A stretch of DNA of 64,000 bases from Stenotrophomonas raiganjensis (SeqCode) (GTDB lineage Bacteria > Pseudomonadota > Gammaproteobacteria > Xanthomonadales > Xanthomonadaceae). The stretch's first letter is position 1. The number at the start of each line of letters is the position of its first letter. Positions 46,179 to 55,673 of the stretch are shown in pieces. The notes under the pieces are model-generated. The model was not told the DNA's origin. It searched no databases and worked only from the letters and a program-made list of their open reading frames with translations. Position numbers and translations under genes: made by a program. The stretch lies in contig NZ_JAUTXR010000184.1 in assembly GCF_030658505.1 (NCBI RefSeq), positions 62,001 through 126,000 on the forward strand, given 5' to 3'.

Positions 46179-47290
46179 TAATCCAGGCGCTTGCGGAAAC
46201 GCAGGATGGCCAGGGTCATCATCACCACGATGAAAGCCAGCAGTGCCAGCGCATCGTGCCACAGCTCCCACAGCGAGGCGCCGCGCAGCATGATGCCGCG
46301 CACCAGGCGCAGGAAGTGGGTCAGCGGCAGCACTTCGGCCAGCCACTGCACCGGCCTCGGCATGCCCGCGAACGGAAACATGAAGCCCGACAGCAGGATC
46401 GACGGCAGGAACAGGAACAGCGTCATCTGCATCGCCTGGAACTGCGAGCGTGCGCGCGTGGAGATCAACAGGCCCAGCGCGAGGTTGGCCAGCACCAGCA
46501 GCACCGCGGCCAGGTAGATATCCAGCAGGCTGCCGCGGATCGGCACCTGGAACAGCCAGGTGCCCAGCACCAGCACCAGCGTGGTCTGCAGCAGGCCGAT
46601 GGCCGCGTAGGGCAGCACCTTGCCGACCATCAGCTCGCTGCGCGACACCGGCGTGGCGATCAGCAGCTCCATGTTGCCGCGCTCGCGCTCGCGTACCACC
46701 GCCACCGCCGTGAACATCACCAGGGTCATGGTCAGGATCACCCCGATCAGGCCGGGCACGATGTTCACCGCCGAGCGCCGCTGCGGGTTGTAGAAACTGG
46801 TCACGCTGACCTGGCCACTGGCAATGCTGCCTTCGCGCAACGGCCGCGTATTGCTGGTCGGGCGCGTGTCCAGCGGCACCTGCGCCAACTGGATCGCCGC
46901 GCTCTGCACCACGGTATCGCTGCCATCGACCAGCACCTGCACCGCCTCGCGTCCATCGAAGCGGCGACGTTCGAAGTCGGCCGGCACCACGATGCCGACA
47001 CTGATGTCTCCGCGGCGCAGCGCCTGCATCAGCTGGCCAGGCGTATAGGCTTCGCTGCGCGGGGTGATCACGCCGGTGGCGACCATGTCCTGCACCAGCG
47101 CGCGCGACGCCGCGCTGTTGGCCTGGTCGGCGACGCCGGCATCAAGGTGGCGCAGGTTGAGGTTGATCGCGTAGCCGAACAGCAGCAGCTGCATCACCGG
47201 AATGCCAACGATCATCGCCAGCGTGATGCGGTCGCGGCGCAGCTGCCTCAATTCCTTGAGCATGATCGCCCACAGCCGGCGCAGGTTCAT
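46178..47290 (-). CDS. ABC-2 type exporter permease (YbhR/YhhJ-like)
   Basis: A 370-residue ABC-2 permease. Membrane helix at about residues 24-42, a periplasmic loop, then five more helices from about 175 (SAVNIVPGLIGVILTMTLVMFTAVAVVRERERGNMELLIATPVSRSE-type segment) to the end. The RERERGNMELL motif is typical. It is coupled to the ATPase gene by ATGA (47287-47290). Only one permease is seen, whereas the E. coli YbhFSR system has two; it may act as a homodimer. Confidence 0.92.
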   Translation of the reverse strand: MNLRRLWAIMLKELRQLRRDRITLAMIVGIPVMQLLLFGYAINLNLRHLDAGVADQANSAASRALVQDMVATGVITPRSEAYTPGQLMQALRRGDISVGIVVPADFERRRFDGREAVQVLVDGSDTVVQSAAIQLAQVPLDTRPTSNTRPLREGSIASGQVSVTSFYNPQRRSAVNIVPGLIGVILTMTLVMFTAVAVVRERERGNMELLIATPVSRSELMVGKVLPYAAIGLLQTTLVLVLGTWLFQVPIRGSLLDIYLAAVLLVLANLALGLLISTRARSQFQAMQMTLFLFLPSILLSGFMFPFAGMPRPVQWLAEVLPLTHFLRLVRGIMLRGASLWELWHDALALLAFIVVMMTLAILRFRKRLD

Positions 47291-48210
47291 GCCGCTGGCT
47301 CCCTTCCGCGGCCACGGGTGGCGGCGACGAACACGTCTTCCAGGTTCGGGGCCACGGCCTCGATTCGCGCCTGCGGATCGGCATGGGCCAAGGCGCGCTG
47401 CAGTGCTGGCATGTCGGCGGCGTCTTCACTGCACAGCACGCGCAGCTGCGTGCCGATCTGCGCCACGCTCAGTACGCCGGGCAGTTCGGCCAGCGTGCGG
47501 CTGGCCTGGCGCGGTTGCGAGGACGTGACCTGCAGCGTGCGCCCTTCCAGCCGCGCACACAGTTCGGCCGGCGTGCCGTCGGCCACCAGTGCGCCGCGAT
47601 CAAGGATCGCCAGGCGGTGGCAGCGCTCGGCTTCATCCATGTAGTGGGTCGAGACCAGCACGGTGGTTCCGGCATCCGCCAGCTCGAACAGTGCCTCCCA
47701 GAAGTCGCGGCGCGATTCCGGATCGACCGCACTGGTCGGCTCGTCCAGGAACAGCAGTTCGGGGGCGTGCACCACGGCACCGGCCAGGGCCAGGCGCTGC
47801 TTCTGCCCGCCGCTGAGCGTGCCGGCCAGCTGCGGCTGCCGGTCCTGCAGCCGGTACTGCTGCAGCAGCGCATCGATCCGCTCCCGGGCCTGGGCACGCG
47901 ACAGGTCCTGGATGGCGGCAAGGAACTCCAGGTTCTCGCGCACCGACAGGTCTTCGTACAGCGAAAAGCGCTGGGTCATGTAGCCGATGCGTCGACGCAG
48001 CGCCTCGGCCTGCTCTGGCACCGACAGGCCCAGCACCTCGATCTGCCCGGCACTCGGCTCCAGCAGGCCGCACAGCATCCGGATCGTGGTCGACTTGCCC
48101 GAACCATTCGGACCCAGGAAGCCATACACCTGTCCGCGCGGGACGGTCAGGTCGACGTTGTCCACCGCCAGCAGATCGCCGAAGCGGCGGGTCAAGCCCT
48201 GCGCATGCAC
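47287..48210 (-). CDS. ABC exporter ATP-binding protein (YbhF/CcmA-like)
   Basis: A 307-residue ATPase with Walker A GPNGSGKST, Q-loop MTQRFSLYEDL, signature LSGGQKQR and Walker B LLFLDEPTSAVD. A C-terminal extension of about 80 residues follows. The start is GTG at 48210, 20 bp after the adaptor stop. With the adjacent permease and HlyD-type adaptor it forms an exporter of drugs or hydrophobic compounds. Only one nucleotide-binding domain, unlike two-domain YbhF. Confidence 0.93.
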   Translation of the reverse strand: MHAQGLTRRFGDLLAVDNVDLTVPRGQVYGFLGPNGSGKSTTIRMLCGLLEPSAGQIEVLGLSVPEQAEALRRRIGYMTQRFSLYEDLSVRENLEFLAAIQDLSRAQARERIDALLQQYRLQDRQPQLAGTLSGGQKQRLALAGAVVHAPELLFLDEPTSAVDPESRRDFWEALFELADAGTTVLVSTHYMDEAERCHRLAILDRGALVADGTPAELCARLEGRTLQVTSSQPRQASRTLAELPGVLSVAQIGTQLRVLCSEDAADMPALQRALAHADPQARIEAVAPNLEDVFVAATRGRGREPAA

Positions 48211-48230
48211 CGCAATGTCGTTGCCGGTGT

Positions 48231-49187
48231 TCAGAAGCTCACCTGCACTGGAAGGCCCGCCGGAAGCTTCTGCATGTCGGCGGCCTCATCCACCTCGATC
48301 TCCGCCAGATAGCTCAGGCGCGCGACGTCGTCGCCGGTGAGCGCGTAGTACGGCGTAAATGAAGGTTCGCTTCGGATCGAGCGCACATGGCCCTTCAGTG
48401 CGGCCCCCTGCCCTTCCAGATGCACCTGCGCGGCCTGCCCGACCTTGATCTGCAAGCGCAATGGCTGCGGCAGATAGACACGCGCATAGGGACGCTCGCC
48501 GACCAGCATCACCGCCAGCGGAGCGCCCACCGGAGCCTGGTCGCCTTGCCGGTATGGCAAGGCATCGACTACCCCGTCACGTGGGGCGCGCAGCTGCAGC
48601 TTCTGCAGGTTGACGCCCTGCACCACCTGCTGTGCCTGCGCGGCGTCCGCAGCCGCCTTGCCCTGCGCAATGTCCTGCGCGCGGCTGCCATGCACCAGCT
48701 CCAGCCAGGCCTGCTCGGCGGCACGCACGCTGGCCTCGGCATTGCCTGCGGCGGCGCGTGCGCGGTCCAGCTCGGCGGCGGCGATCAGGCGCTGGCGTGC
48801 CAGCGGTTGCACCCGGCGGTAGTACGCGCTGGCTTCGGCCGCCTGCGCACGCAAGGCGGCCAGCTGCGCCTGGGCCTGCGCGATCTGCTCCTGCCTCGGG
48901 CCGATCTTCAGTTCTTCCAGCTGCGCCTGTGCGCGTGCCGTGTCGGCCTGTGCGGCGGCGAACTGGGCGTCACCGCGGGCCGGGTCGAGCTGCATCAGCA
49001 CGGTACCGGCCTTGACCTGCTGGCCTTCGCGCACGTCCACTGCGGCGATCACTTCGGCGGCCGGTGCCGGCACCGTGATCCGGTCCCATTCCAGCGTTCC
49101 CAGTGCGGTTGGCGTTGACGGGCCACACCCCGCCAGCAGGCCGATGCCCGCCAATCCGATTCCACGCACCCCGTTGCCGATGCCCAT
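48231..49187 (-). CDS. HlyD-family membrane-fusion lipoprotein of an ABC exporter
   Basis: A 318-residue adaptor. The start at 49187 has AGGAGG seven bases upstream and gives a lipoprotein signal with lipobox LLAGC (Cys21). Biotinyl-lipoyl-like barrel (EVIAAVDVREGQQVKAGTVLMQLDPA), long alpha-helical hairpin with coiled-coil character (residues about 70-180), then a beta-barrel domain. It would link the inner-membrane ABC pair to an outer-membrane TolC-like channel. Resembles YbhG/EmrA-type adaptors. Confidence 0.9.
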   Translation of the reverse strand: MGIGNGVRGIGLAGIGLLAGCGPSTPTALGTLEWDRITVPAPAAEVIAAVDVREGQQVKAGTVLMQLDPARGDAQFAAAQADTARAQAQLEELKIGPRQEQIAQAQAQLAALRAQAAEASAYYRRVQPLARQRLIAAAELDRARAAAGNAEASVRAAEQAWLELVHGSRAQDIAQGKAAADAAQAQQVVQGVNLQKLQLRAPRDGVVDALPYRQGDQAPVGAPLAVMLVGERPYARVYLPQPLRLQIKVGQAAQVHLEGQGAALKGHVRSIRSEPSFTPYYALTGDDVARLSYLAEIEVDEAADMQKLPAGLPVQVSF

Positions 49188-49261
49188 GCCATCCCCTCCT
49201 GCGACGGCGCCACGGTGCCATGCGCCCCGTGCACCCACAATGATTGCAATCCGCCATGGCG

Positions 49262-49357
49262 TTTTTTTCACCGCCTGCCGCGGGGCCTTTTGCTGCAAGG
49301 CTCCGCGCCACCTATCCACAGCTTGATTCAGCATCATTCCACAGCCGGTGTGGAGAA
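49262..49357 (+). repeat. DnaA-box-like module, copy 1
   Basis: Starts with a T-run then CACC. Contains CTATCCACA (49312-49320), CATTCCACA (49335-49343) and the inverted TGTGGAGAA (49349-49357). Compared with the DnaA consensus TTATCCACA, the first and third differ at one base and the second at three. The spacing between sites is 23 and 14 bp. It lies 172 bp before a matching second module. Confidence 0.7.
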
Positions 49358-49433
49358 CCGACAGGAGGTGGCCGTGTTGGGTGCACGGCAGCGGAAGATG
49401 CGCTCCCACCACACGGGCCGACCGGCCGTGACG

Positions 49434-49529
49434 GTTTTTTCACCACCACCTCATGGGCCTTGTGGCACAAGCACTGCGAAGGCCTATCCACAGGTTTTCG
49501 CGCACCCCGTCCACACCGGGTGTGGAAAA
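49434..49529 (+). repeat. DnaA-box-like module, copy 2
   Basis: Starts with a T-run then CACC, as in copy 1. Contains CTATCCACA (49484-49492), CCGTCCACA (49507-49515) and the inverted TGTGGAAAA (49521-49529). The inner pair forms a palindrome CCACACCGGGTGTGG. Spacings are again 23 and 14 bp, and every element is offset from copy 1 by exactly 172 bp. Confidence 0.7.
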
Positions 49530-49628
49530 CCGCGTATCGGCCCGCTGCTGGCCGCGCGCCCCGTGCGCGCGCTACCCTTGTCCCCCCTGAATACACTGCG
49601 GTGGAAGGCGTCCGCCCCACCCGAAGCA

Positions 49629-50615
49629 ATGAAAAGCATCGAGCATCGAGACTTCACCCTGTCGCCGGAAGACAACGAACGGCTGGCCAACCTGTGTGGG
49701 CCGTTCGACGGCCACCTGCGCCAGATCGAACTGAAACTCGGCGTGGAAATCGCCAACCGTGGTTTCGTGTTCCGCATCAGCGGACCGAACGAGGCCATCG
49801 TCGAGGCGCAGAAGCTGGTCGAGGCACTGTACGCCGAAGCCGGCGAGACCACCTTCGACAACCACGCCATCCACCTGCGCCTGGCGCAGGCCAATGTCGA
49901 GCAGATTGCCGAGCGCTCCTATGAAGCTCAGGAGGTCGCGATCAAGGTCAAGCGCGGCACGGTGCGTGGGCGCGGTGCCAACCAGGCCCGCTACCTGCAC
50001 CAGATCGCCACCCACGACATCAACTTCGGCATCGGTCCGGCCGGCACCGGCAAGACCTTCCTGGCCGTGGCCAGCGCGGTCGAAGCACTGAACGAATCGC
50101 GGGTGCAGCGCCTGATCCTGGTGCGCCCGGCAGTGGAGGCCGGCGAGAAGCTCGGCTTCCTGCCCGGCGACCTGAGCCAGAAGGTCGACCCTTATCTGCG
50201 ACCGCTGTACGACGCCCTGTACGAAATGATGGGCGTGGAGAAGGTGGTCAAGCTGCTGGAGAAGAACGTCATCGAGATCGCGCCGCTGGCCTACATGCGC
50301 GGCCGCACGCTCAACGATGCCTTCGTGATCCTGGACGAAGCGCAGAACACCACCATCGAGCAGATGAAGATGTTCCTGACCCGCCTGGGCTACGGCTCCA
50401 CCGCGGTGGTCACCGGCGACCTGACCCAGACCGACCTGCCCAAGCATGTGAAGTCGGGCCTGCGCGATGCCATCGACGTGCTGCGCGAGGTCGAGGGCGT
50501 CAGCTTCACCTTCTTCGAGTCCCGCGATGTGGTCCGCCACCCGCTGGTGGCACGCATTGTCAGCGCTTACGATCGCCGTGACCTGCATCAGATCCAACCT
50601 GGAGCAACTCCATGA
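49629..50615 (+). CDS. ybeZ: PhoH-like ATPase (YbeZ)
   Basis: A 328-residue PhoH/YbeZ protein. An N-terminal KH-like region (about residues 20-100) precedes a P-loop ATPase domain with [28 protein letters not shown], and Walker [12 protein letters not shown]. YbeZ partners YbeY in rRNA processing and stress survival. The start at 49629 is taken over longer upstream frames because the family begins near this point. The stop overlaps the ybeY start (ATGA, 50612-50615). Confidence 0.94.
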   Translation: MKSIEHRDFTLSPEDNERLANLCGPFDGHLRQIELKLGVEIANRGFVFRISGPNEAIVEAQKLVEALYAEAGETTFDNHAIHLRLAQANVEQIAERSYEAQEVAIKVKRGTVRGRGANQARYLHQIATHDINFGIGPAGTGKTFLAVASAVEALNESRVQRLILVRPAVEAGEKLGFLPGDLSQKVDPYLRPLYDALYEMMGVEKVVKLLEKNVIEIAPLAYMRGRTLNDAFVILDEAQNTTIEQMKMFLTRLGYGSTAVVTGDLTQTDLPKHVKSGLRDAIDVLREVEGVSFTFFESRDVVRHPLVARIVSAYDRRDLHQIQPGATP

Positions 50616-51097
50616 CCCGTGGTCCCGTGCGGCTGGACGTCGCCGTCAGCTATGCCCTGCCGCGTACCGGCCTGCCGGCGGCCGTCAGCTTCCGCAAGTG
50701 GGTGGCCGCCGCACTGAAAGGCCGCATCCGCGAGGCCGACCTGGCCATCCGCGTGGTCGATGCCAAGGAAGGGCAATCGCTGAACCGTCATTACCGTGGC
50801 AAGGACTACGCCACCAACGTGCTCAGCTTCCCGGCCGAAGTGCCCGAAGGCCTGCCCAAGGGCGTGAAGTTCCCGCTGCTCGGCGACCTGGTGATCTGCG
50901 CACCGGTGGTGGCCCGTGAGGCCGACGAACAGGGCAAGGCACTCAACGCCCACTACGCGCACTTGACCGTGCACGGCGTGCTTCACCTGCTCGGCTGGGA
51001 CCACGAGGACGACAAGGAAGCCGAGGCCATGGAACAGCTGGAACGCGAGATCCTGGCCGAGCTCGGCATCGCCGACCCGTATGCCGGAGAGCGCTGA
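50612..51097 (+). CDS. ybeY: Endoribonuclease YbeY
   Basis: A 161-residue UPF0054 endoribonuclease for 16S rRNA maturation and 70S quality control. The zinc motif [12 protein letters not shown] (H3XH5XH) is intact near residue 118. The conserved [13 protein letters not shown] precedes it. The start overlaps ybeZ, so both are translated together. Confidence 0.96.
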   Translation: MTRGPVRLDVAVSYALPRTGLPAAVSFRKWVAAALKGRIREADLAIRVVDAKEGQSLNRHYRGKDYATNVLSFPAEVPEGLPKGVKFPLLGDLVICAPVVAREADEQGKALNAHYAHLTVHGVLHLLGWDHEDDKEAEAMEQLEREILAELGIADPYAGER

Positions 51098-51146
51098 CGC
51101 TGTTCCGGAGGCTATGCTTGCCCGAACGGAATCCGGGGGGACAGGG

Positions 51147-51758
51147 ATGATGTTCGAGAAGGGCGGGATGCCGTTGCTGATCGGCGGCCTCGGGCTTGCA
51201 GCGGTGTTGATCCTCGGCGCGCGCCTGGTGCGACGCATCAGTGCGGGCGACCCCAGCGGGCAGCACTGGCTGCTGCGCACCCTGGCGCTGCTGTCACCTG
51301 CGTGCGTCATTGCCAGCCTGGCGGTCAGCATGGTCGGGCCGCACCTGTTGCAGCATCGGCACGGTATCAGCACCACGATGGGCCTGGTGACGAGCGCACT
51401 GGTACTGATGTTCATCGGCGCGTTCACCGCACCGGTGGCCTGGCGGGTGGCGGTCCAGCAGCGCCTGCGGCGCTCGGCAGCCACGTTGCCGTTCTTCCAT
51501 GCGTCAAAGGCCTCGCTCTGGCTGTTGTACGCCCTCTGCGCGATGTACATGCCGCTGGCAAAGGCCGCCGGGCCGGCACTGCTGCCCTGGATCGAACAAG
51601 TGGGCCTGCTGCAGTCGGTAGCGCTTGGGCTGATCACCGTGCTGCACACCGCGATGAAGGCCGTGCTTCTTACCCTGCCGGTGATGGCAGTGCGCGCCCT
51701 GCTGACCCGCAACCGCCGCGGCAGCAACGCTGAGATCCCGCGCCCGTCGCCGTTATGA
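51147..51758 (+). CDS. Membrane protein of unknown function
   Basis: A 203-residue hydrophobic protein with about four to five membrane helices (residues about 8-30, 42-63, 73-97, 120-142, 150-190). It has no signature I recognise. Start at 51147 (MMFEKGG) follows a GGGGACAGGG stretch. Arginine-rich short cytosolic tail. Located between ybeY and an exported protein gene, in a position with no equivalent in the E. coli ybeZ-ybeY-ybeX order. Confidence 0.65.
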   Translation: MMFEKGGMPLLIGGLGLAAVLILGARLVRRISAGDPSGQHWLLRTLALLSPACVIASLAVSMVGPHLLQHRHGISTTMGLVTSALVLMFIGAFTAPVAWRVAVQQRLRRSAATLPFFHASKASLWLLYALCAMYMPLAKAAGPALLPWIEQVGLLQSVALGLITVLHTAMKAVLLTLPVMAVRALLTRNRRGSNAEIPRPSPL

Positions 51759-51785
51759 TGTCCGACCCGCCTGCGGAGTCCGCCC

Positions 51786-52343
51786 GTGTCGCTGCGCTGC
51801 TGCCTGTCCCTGCTGTGTGTCCTTGCCGCCCCGCAGGCCTTCGCCTCACGCCTTGATCTGCCCGCGCTGATCGAATGCCGCCAGGGTGTGGCCGAGTACG
51901 CCGTGCTCGCCCCGCTGCTGGCCGACCCGTTGAAGGCCGTGGCCCAGGGCCTGCAGCCGTTGCCGCAGGGCAACCAGTTCATGAGCGAGTACCGGCTGGC
52001 CAGCCCGGTCACCGTCTTCGGCCAGCAGACCGAGCGGGTGGCGGTGGCCGGCGCCAGCATCATGGCGGTCCTCGACCAGGCCGACCCTCGGCCGCTGGCC
52101 AAGCGGCTGGAACTGGAGACAGGCTACGACCAGGACGGCAAGTTCATGGCCGGGCGCGAGCTGGTCAGCCGCGATGTGACCGACCCGAAAACCGGCGAGG
52201 CCCAGATCGAGTCGATCATCCTCAGTGTCTCCACCGTGGCCTCCCATCCCGGCAAGACCCTGGCCGGCTGCACCTACAGCCTGGACCTGCCCGAGGAAGA
52301 GGCTCCCCAGGCCGCTCCCGCCCCGACCGGCGGCAGTCACTGA
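51786..52343 (+). CDS. Exported protein of unknown function
   Basis: A 185-residue protein starting at GTG (51786), with signal peptide MSLRCCLSLLCVLAAPQAFA. The mature part has two cysteines (IECRQ, AGCTYSLD) that could pair in the periplasm, and ends in a proline/alanine-rich tail. Its core LASPVTVFGQQTERVAVAGAS and IILSVSTVA suggest a beta-rich fold. Not recognised. It lies 64 bp before corC. Confidence 0.65.
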   Translation: MSLRCCLSLLCVLAAPQAFASRLDLPALIECRQGVAEYAVLAPLLADPLKAVAQGLQPLPQGNQFMSEYRLASPVTVFGQQTERVAVAGASIMAVLDQADPRPLAKRLELETGYDQDGKFMAGRELVSRDVTDPKTGEAQIESIILSVSTVASHPGKTLAGCTYSLDLPEEEAPQAAPAPTGGSH

Positions 52344-52407
52344 CAGGCCGTCACATCCTGCTAGACTTGGGCCAACGCCCGGCCTGCCGGGTGCCTTTTT
52401 TCCAGAG

Positions 52408-53285
<878 letters not shown>

Positions 53286-53289
<4 letters not shown>

Positions 53290-54530
53290 AGCGCCGTGGC
53301 CTGATCCTGACGCTGTGGCTGGCACTGTGCGTGCTGGCCATGCCGCTGGCCGCCTCCGCACAGGCGGCGCCCGCCGTGCCGGCCACGCCCGGCCCCGCAA
53401 CCGTGGCCCCTGCCCCGCGCATCGGGGTGGTGACCATGCAGCCAGGCACCGTGTTCTTCGAGCGCTTCGGCCATGACGCCATCGTCGTGATCGATCCGGT
53501 CAGTGGCGAAGCAACCTCGTACAACTTCGGCTATTTCGATCCGTCCGAGGACGACTTCATCAGCCGCTTCGTGCGCGGCGACATGATGTATTACCTGGTG
53601 GCGCTGCCACTGCAGCAGGACCTGTCGTACTACGACGAGACCGGCCGCGGGGCCAGCGTGCAGTGGCTGGACCTGCGCCCCGAGCAGGCGCGTGCACTGG
53701 CCGCTGACCTGGCCGAACGGGCCAAGCCGGAAAATGCGCGCTACCACTACGACTACTACACCGCCAACTGCGCCACCATGGTGCGCGACACGGTGGACAA
53801 GGCCCTGGGCGGTGGCCTGCAGTCACAGCTGTCGGGGCGCTCGCGCGGCAACACCTACCGCAGCGAGTCGGTGCGCCTGGCCTCGCCGGCCCCCTGGATG
53901 TGGCTGGGCTTCGATGTCGGCCTGGGGCCGTTCGCCGACCAGCCGCTGTCGCGCTGGCAGGAAGCGTTCGTGCCCATGCGCCTGGCCGATGCGCTGCGCC
54001 AGGCGCGTAACAGCGATGGCCGCCCGCTGGTGCAGTCCGAACAGGAACTGTTGCCGCACCGCATTGATCCGGAGCCGAAGGAGTTCGCGCGCCGCTGGTG
54101 GCCGTGGCTGCTGTGCGGCCTGGTGATCGCCGCCGGCGTGCTGGCGCTGCGCAGCCGCCCGCGCCTGCTGGCCGGGCTGGCCCTGCCGTTCTGGCTGCTG
54201 TGTGCCATCGCGGGCAGCCTGCTGGTGTTCCTGTGGGGCTTCAGCACCCACTACGCCGCCTGGGCCAACCGCAACCTGCTGCTGCTTTCGCCGCTGGCCG
54301 TATTGCTGCTGCCGGGTGCGATCGCCCTGCTGCGCCGGCGCGTGCCGGGCCGCATGTTCAGGGTCGTGCTGTGGCTGCTGGCGGTGCAGGCGGTGGCCGC
54401 GCTGGTGCTGCACTGGCTGAGCCTGCAGGCGCAGTACAACGCGCAGTGGATCGTGCTGCTGCTGCCGGTGCATGTGGCGCTGGCGTGGGTACTGGGGCGC
54501 CATCCTCACTTGTCCGAAACACGGCACTGA
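53286..54530 (+). CDS. Lnb-like (DUF4105) protein, candidate lipoprotein N-acyltransferase
   Basis: A 414-residue protein with TTG start overlapping the corC stop. Signal/anchor at residues 6-26, then a periplasmic domain (about 45-265) matching DUF4105, now called the Lnb N-terminal periplasmic domain, with His63 (FGHDAIV) and Cys162 (YYTANCATMVRD). Five membrane helices follow (about 272-290, 296-318, 331-350, 358-380, 387-404), with STHYAAWANRNLLLLSPL as in the Lnb membrane domain. Lnb was identified in Bacteroides as a lipoprotein N-acyltransferase. In E. coli the gene after ybeX(corC) is lnt, the unrelated N-acyltransferase, so the position agrees with that role. Activity is an inference. 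Confidence 0.8.
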
Positions 54531-54536
54531 CGCACG

Positions 54537-55559
54537 ATGGCGGGCATGTCATTGCCCGCCTCCGCTTCCGCACCTGCCTCGGCCAACCCCGCCTGCGTCA
54601 TCAACTGCGTCCACTACGATGACGAGGGCAAACGCCACGACATCAGCCTGGACGCCATCAGCGATGTCATCGCCGGCGGCAACGGCTTCGTCTGGGTCGG
54701 CCTGTACGACCCCAACGACGATGTGCTGCTGAAACTGCAGGAAGAATTCTGCCTGCACGACCTGGCCATCGAGGATGCGCGCAACGCGCACCAGCGGCCC
54801 AAAGTCGAGACCTACGGCAACTCGCTGTTCGTGGTGGTGACCACCGCGCAGATGGTCGACGAACGCATCCAGTACGGCGAAACCCACGCCTTCCTCGGCC
54901 CGCGTTTCCTGGTAACGGTGCGTCATGGCGCCTCGCTGTCCTATGCGCCGGTGCGTGCACGGGTGGAACGCGAGCCGCAGCTGCTGAAGATGGGCCCGTC
55001 GTACTGCCTGTACGCGGTGACCGACTTCGTGGTCGACAACTACCTGCCGATCGTGCACCGCTTCCGCGACACCCTGGACCTGCTGGAAAAGGACATCTTC
55101 GCCGACAACTACAAGCGCAGCACGGTGGTGCGGCTGTACGAGCTCAAGCGCGAACTGAACAAGATGCGGATGGCGGTGGCACCGCTCCAGGATGTGCTGG
55201 CGCAGCTGCGCCGCTACCAGGGCGAGTTGATCCCCGACGAAGTGAAGCTGTACGTCCGTGACGTGCACGACCACGCGGTGCGCATCAGCGATGTGATCGA
55301 CACCCTGCGCGAGATGCTGGGCACTGCGCTGAGCGTGAACCTGTCGCTGGTGACGCTGGCGCAGGGCGAGACGGTCAAGCGCCTCGGCGCCTGGGCCGCG
55401 CTGCTGGCCGCGCCGACCCTGATCACCAGCTGGTACGGCATGAACTTCAGCCACATGCCGGAGCTGAGCGAACCGTGGTCGTACCCGCTGATGATTGTTG
55501 GCGTGGGCGGTGTGTGCGTGGGGTTGTACCGGTTGTTCAAGCGCGCGAAGTGGTTGTGA
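54537..55559 (+). CDS. corA: Magnesium/cobalt channel CorA
   Basis: A 340-residue CorA-family transporter. Large N-terminal cytoplasmic domain, a long stalk helix, then two membrane helices at about residues 280-300 and 312-330 separated by the selectivity motif YGMNF. The gene lies seven bases after the Lnb-like stop and may be in the same operon as corC. The YGMNF loop and length are standard. Confidence 0.95.
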   Translation: MAGMSLPASASAPASANPACVINCVHYDDEGKRHDISLDAISDVIAGGNGFVWVGLYDPNDDVLLKLQEEFCLHDLAIEDARNAHQRPKVETYGNSLFVVVTTAQMVDERIQYGETHAFLGPRFLVTVRHGASLSYAPVRARVEREPQLLKMGPSYCLYAVTDFVVDNYLPIVHRFRDTLDLLEKDIFADNYKRSTVVRLYELKRELNKMRMAVAPLQDVLAQLRRYQGELIPDEVKLYVRDVHDHAVRISDVIDTLREMLGTALSVNLSLVTLAQGETVKRLGAWAALLAAPTLITSWYGMNFSHMPELSEPWSYPLMIVGVGGVCVGLYRLFKRAKWL

Positions 55560-55562
55560 GGG

Positions 55563-55664
55563 ATATCGACCAACGGTCGATACCCACCGGCCCCCGGTAG
55601 GCCACGACCGTTGGTCGTGGCACATGACCCACCTTTGGAAGTGCCGGCCGCTGGCCGGCACTAC
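55563..55664. repeat. Cluster of three REP units
   Basis: Units at 55563-55587, 55597-55623 (GTAGGCCACGACC GTT GGTCGTGG) and 55641-55664 (GTGCCGGCC GCT GGCCGGCACTAC). They fill the gap between the convergent corA and aldehyde dehydrogenase ends, like the cluster after miaB. Confidence 0.8.
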
Positions 55665-55673
55665 CGTTGGGAA

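Larger units (their letters stand above)
49193..49628. other. 436-bp gap with no gene between the ABC exporter and phoH
   Basis: No convincing coding region is seen here. The gap holds a two-copy DNA module (see the repeat entries) with DnaA-box-like sites, and presumably promoters for the divergent adaptor and phoH genes. A short minus- and plus-strand reading frame exists, but each is unsupported by ribosome sites or codon pattern. Confidence 0.7.

Noticed and set aside
49193..49628. Possible chromosomal origin (oriC) at the DnaA-box-like cluster
   Set aside because: No dnaA, dnaN, gidA or rpmH is nearby, there is no long AT-rich unwinding region, and only six imperfect boxes are seen.
49215..49628. 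Long upstream extension of the phoH reading frame
   Set aside because: It runs through the repeated T-run/DnaA-box module, contains no ribosome site, and would add over 100 residues not found in the family.
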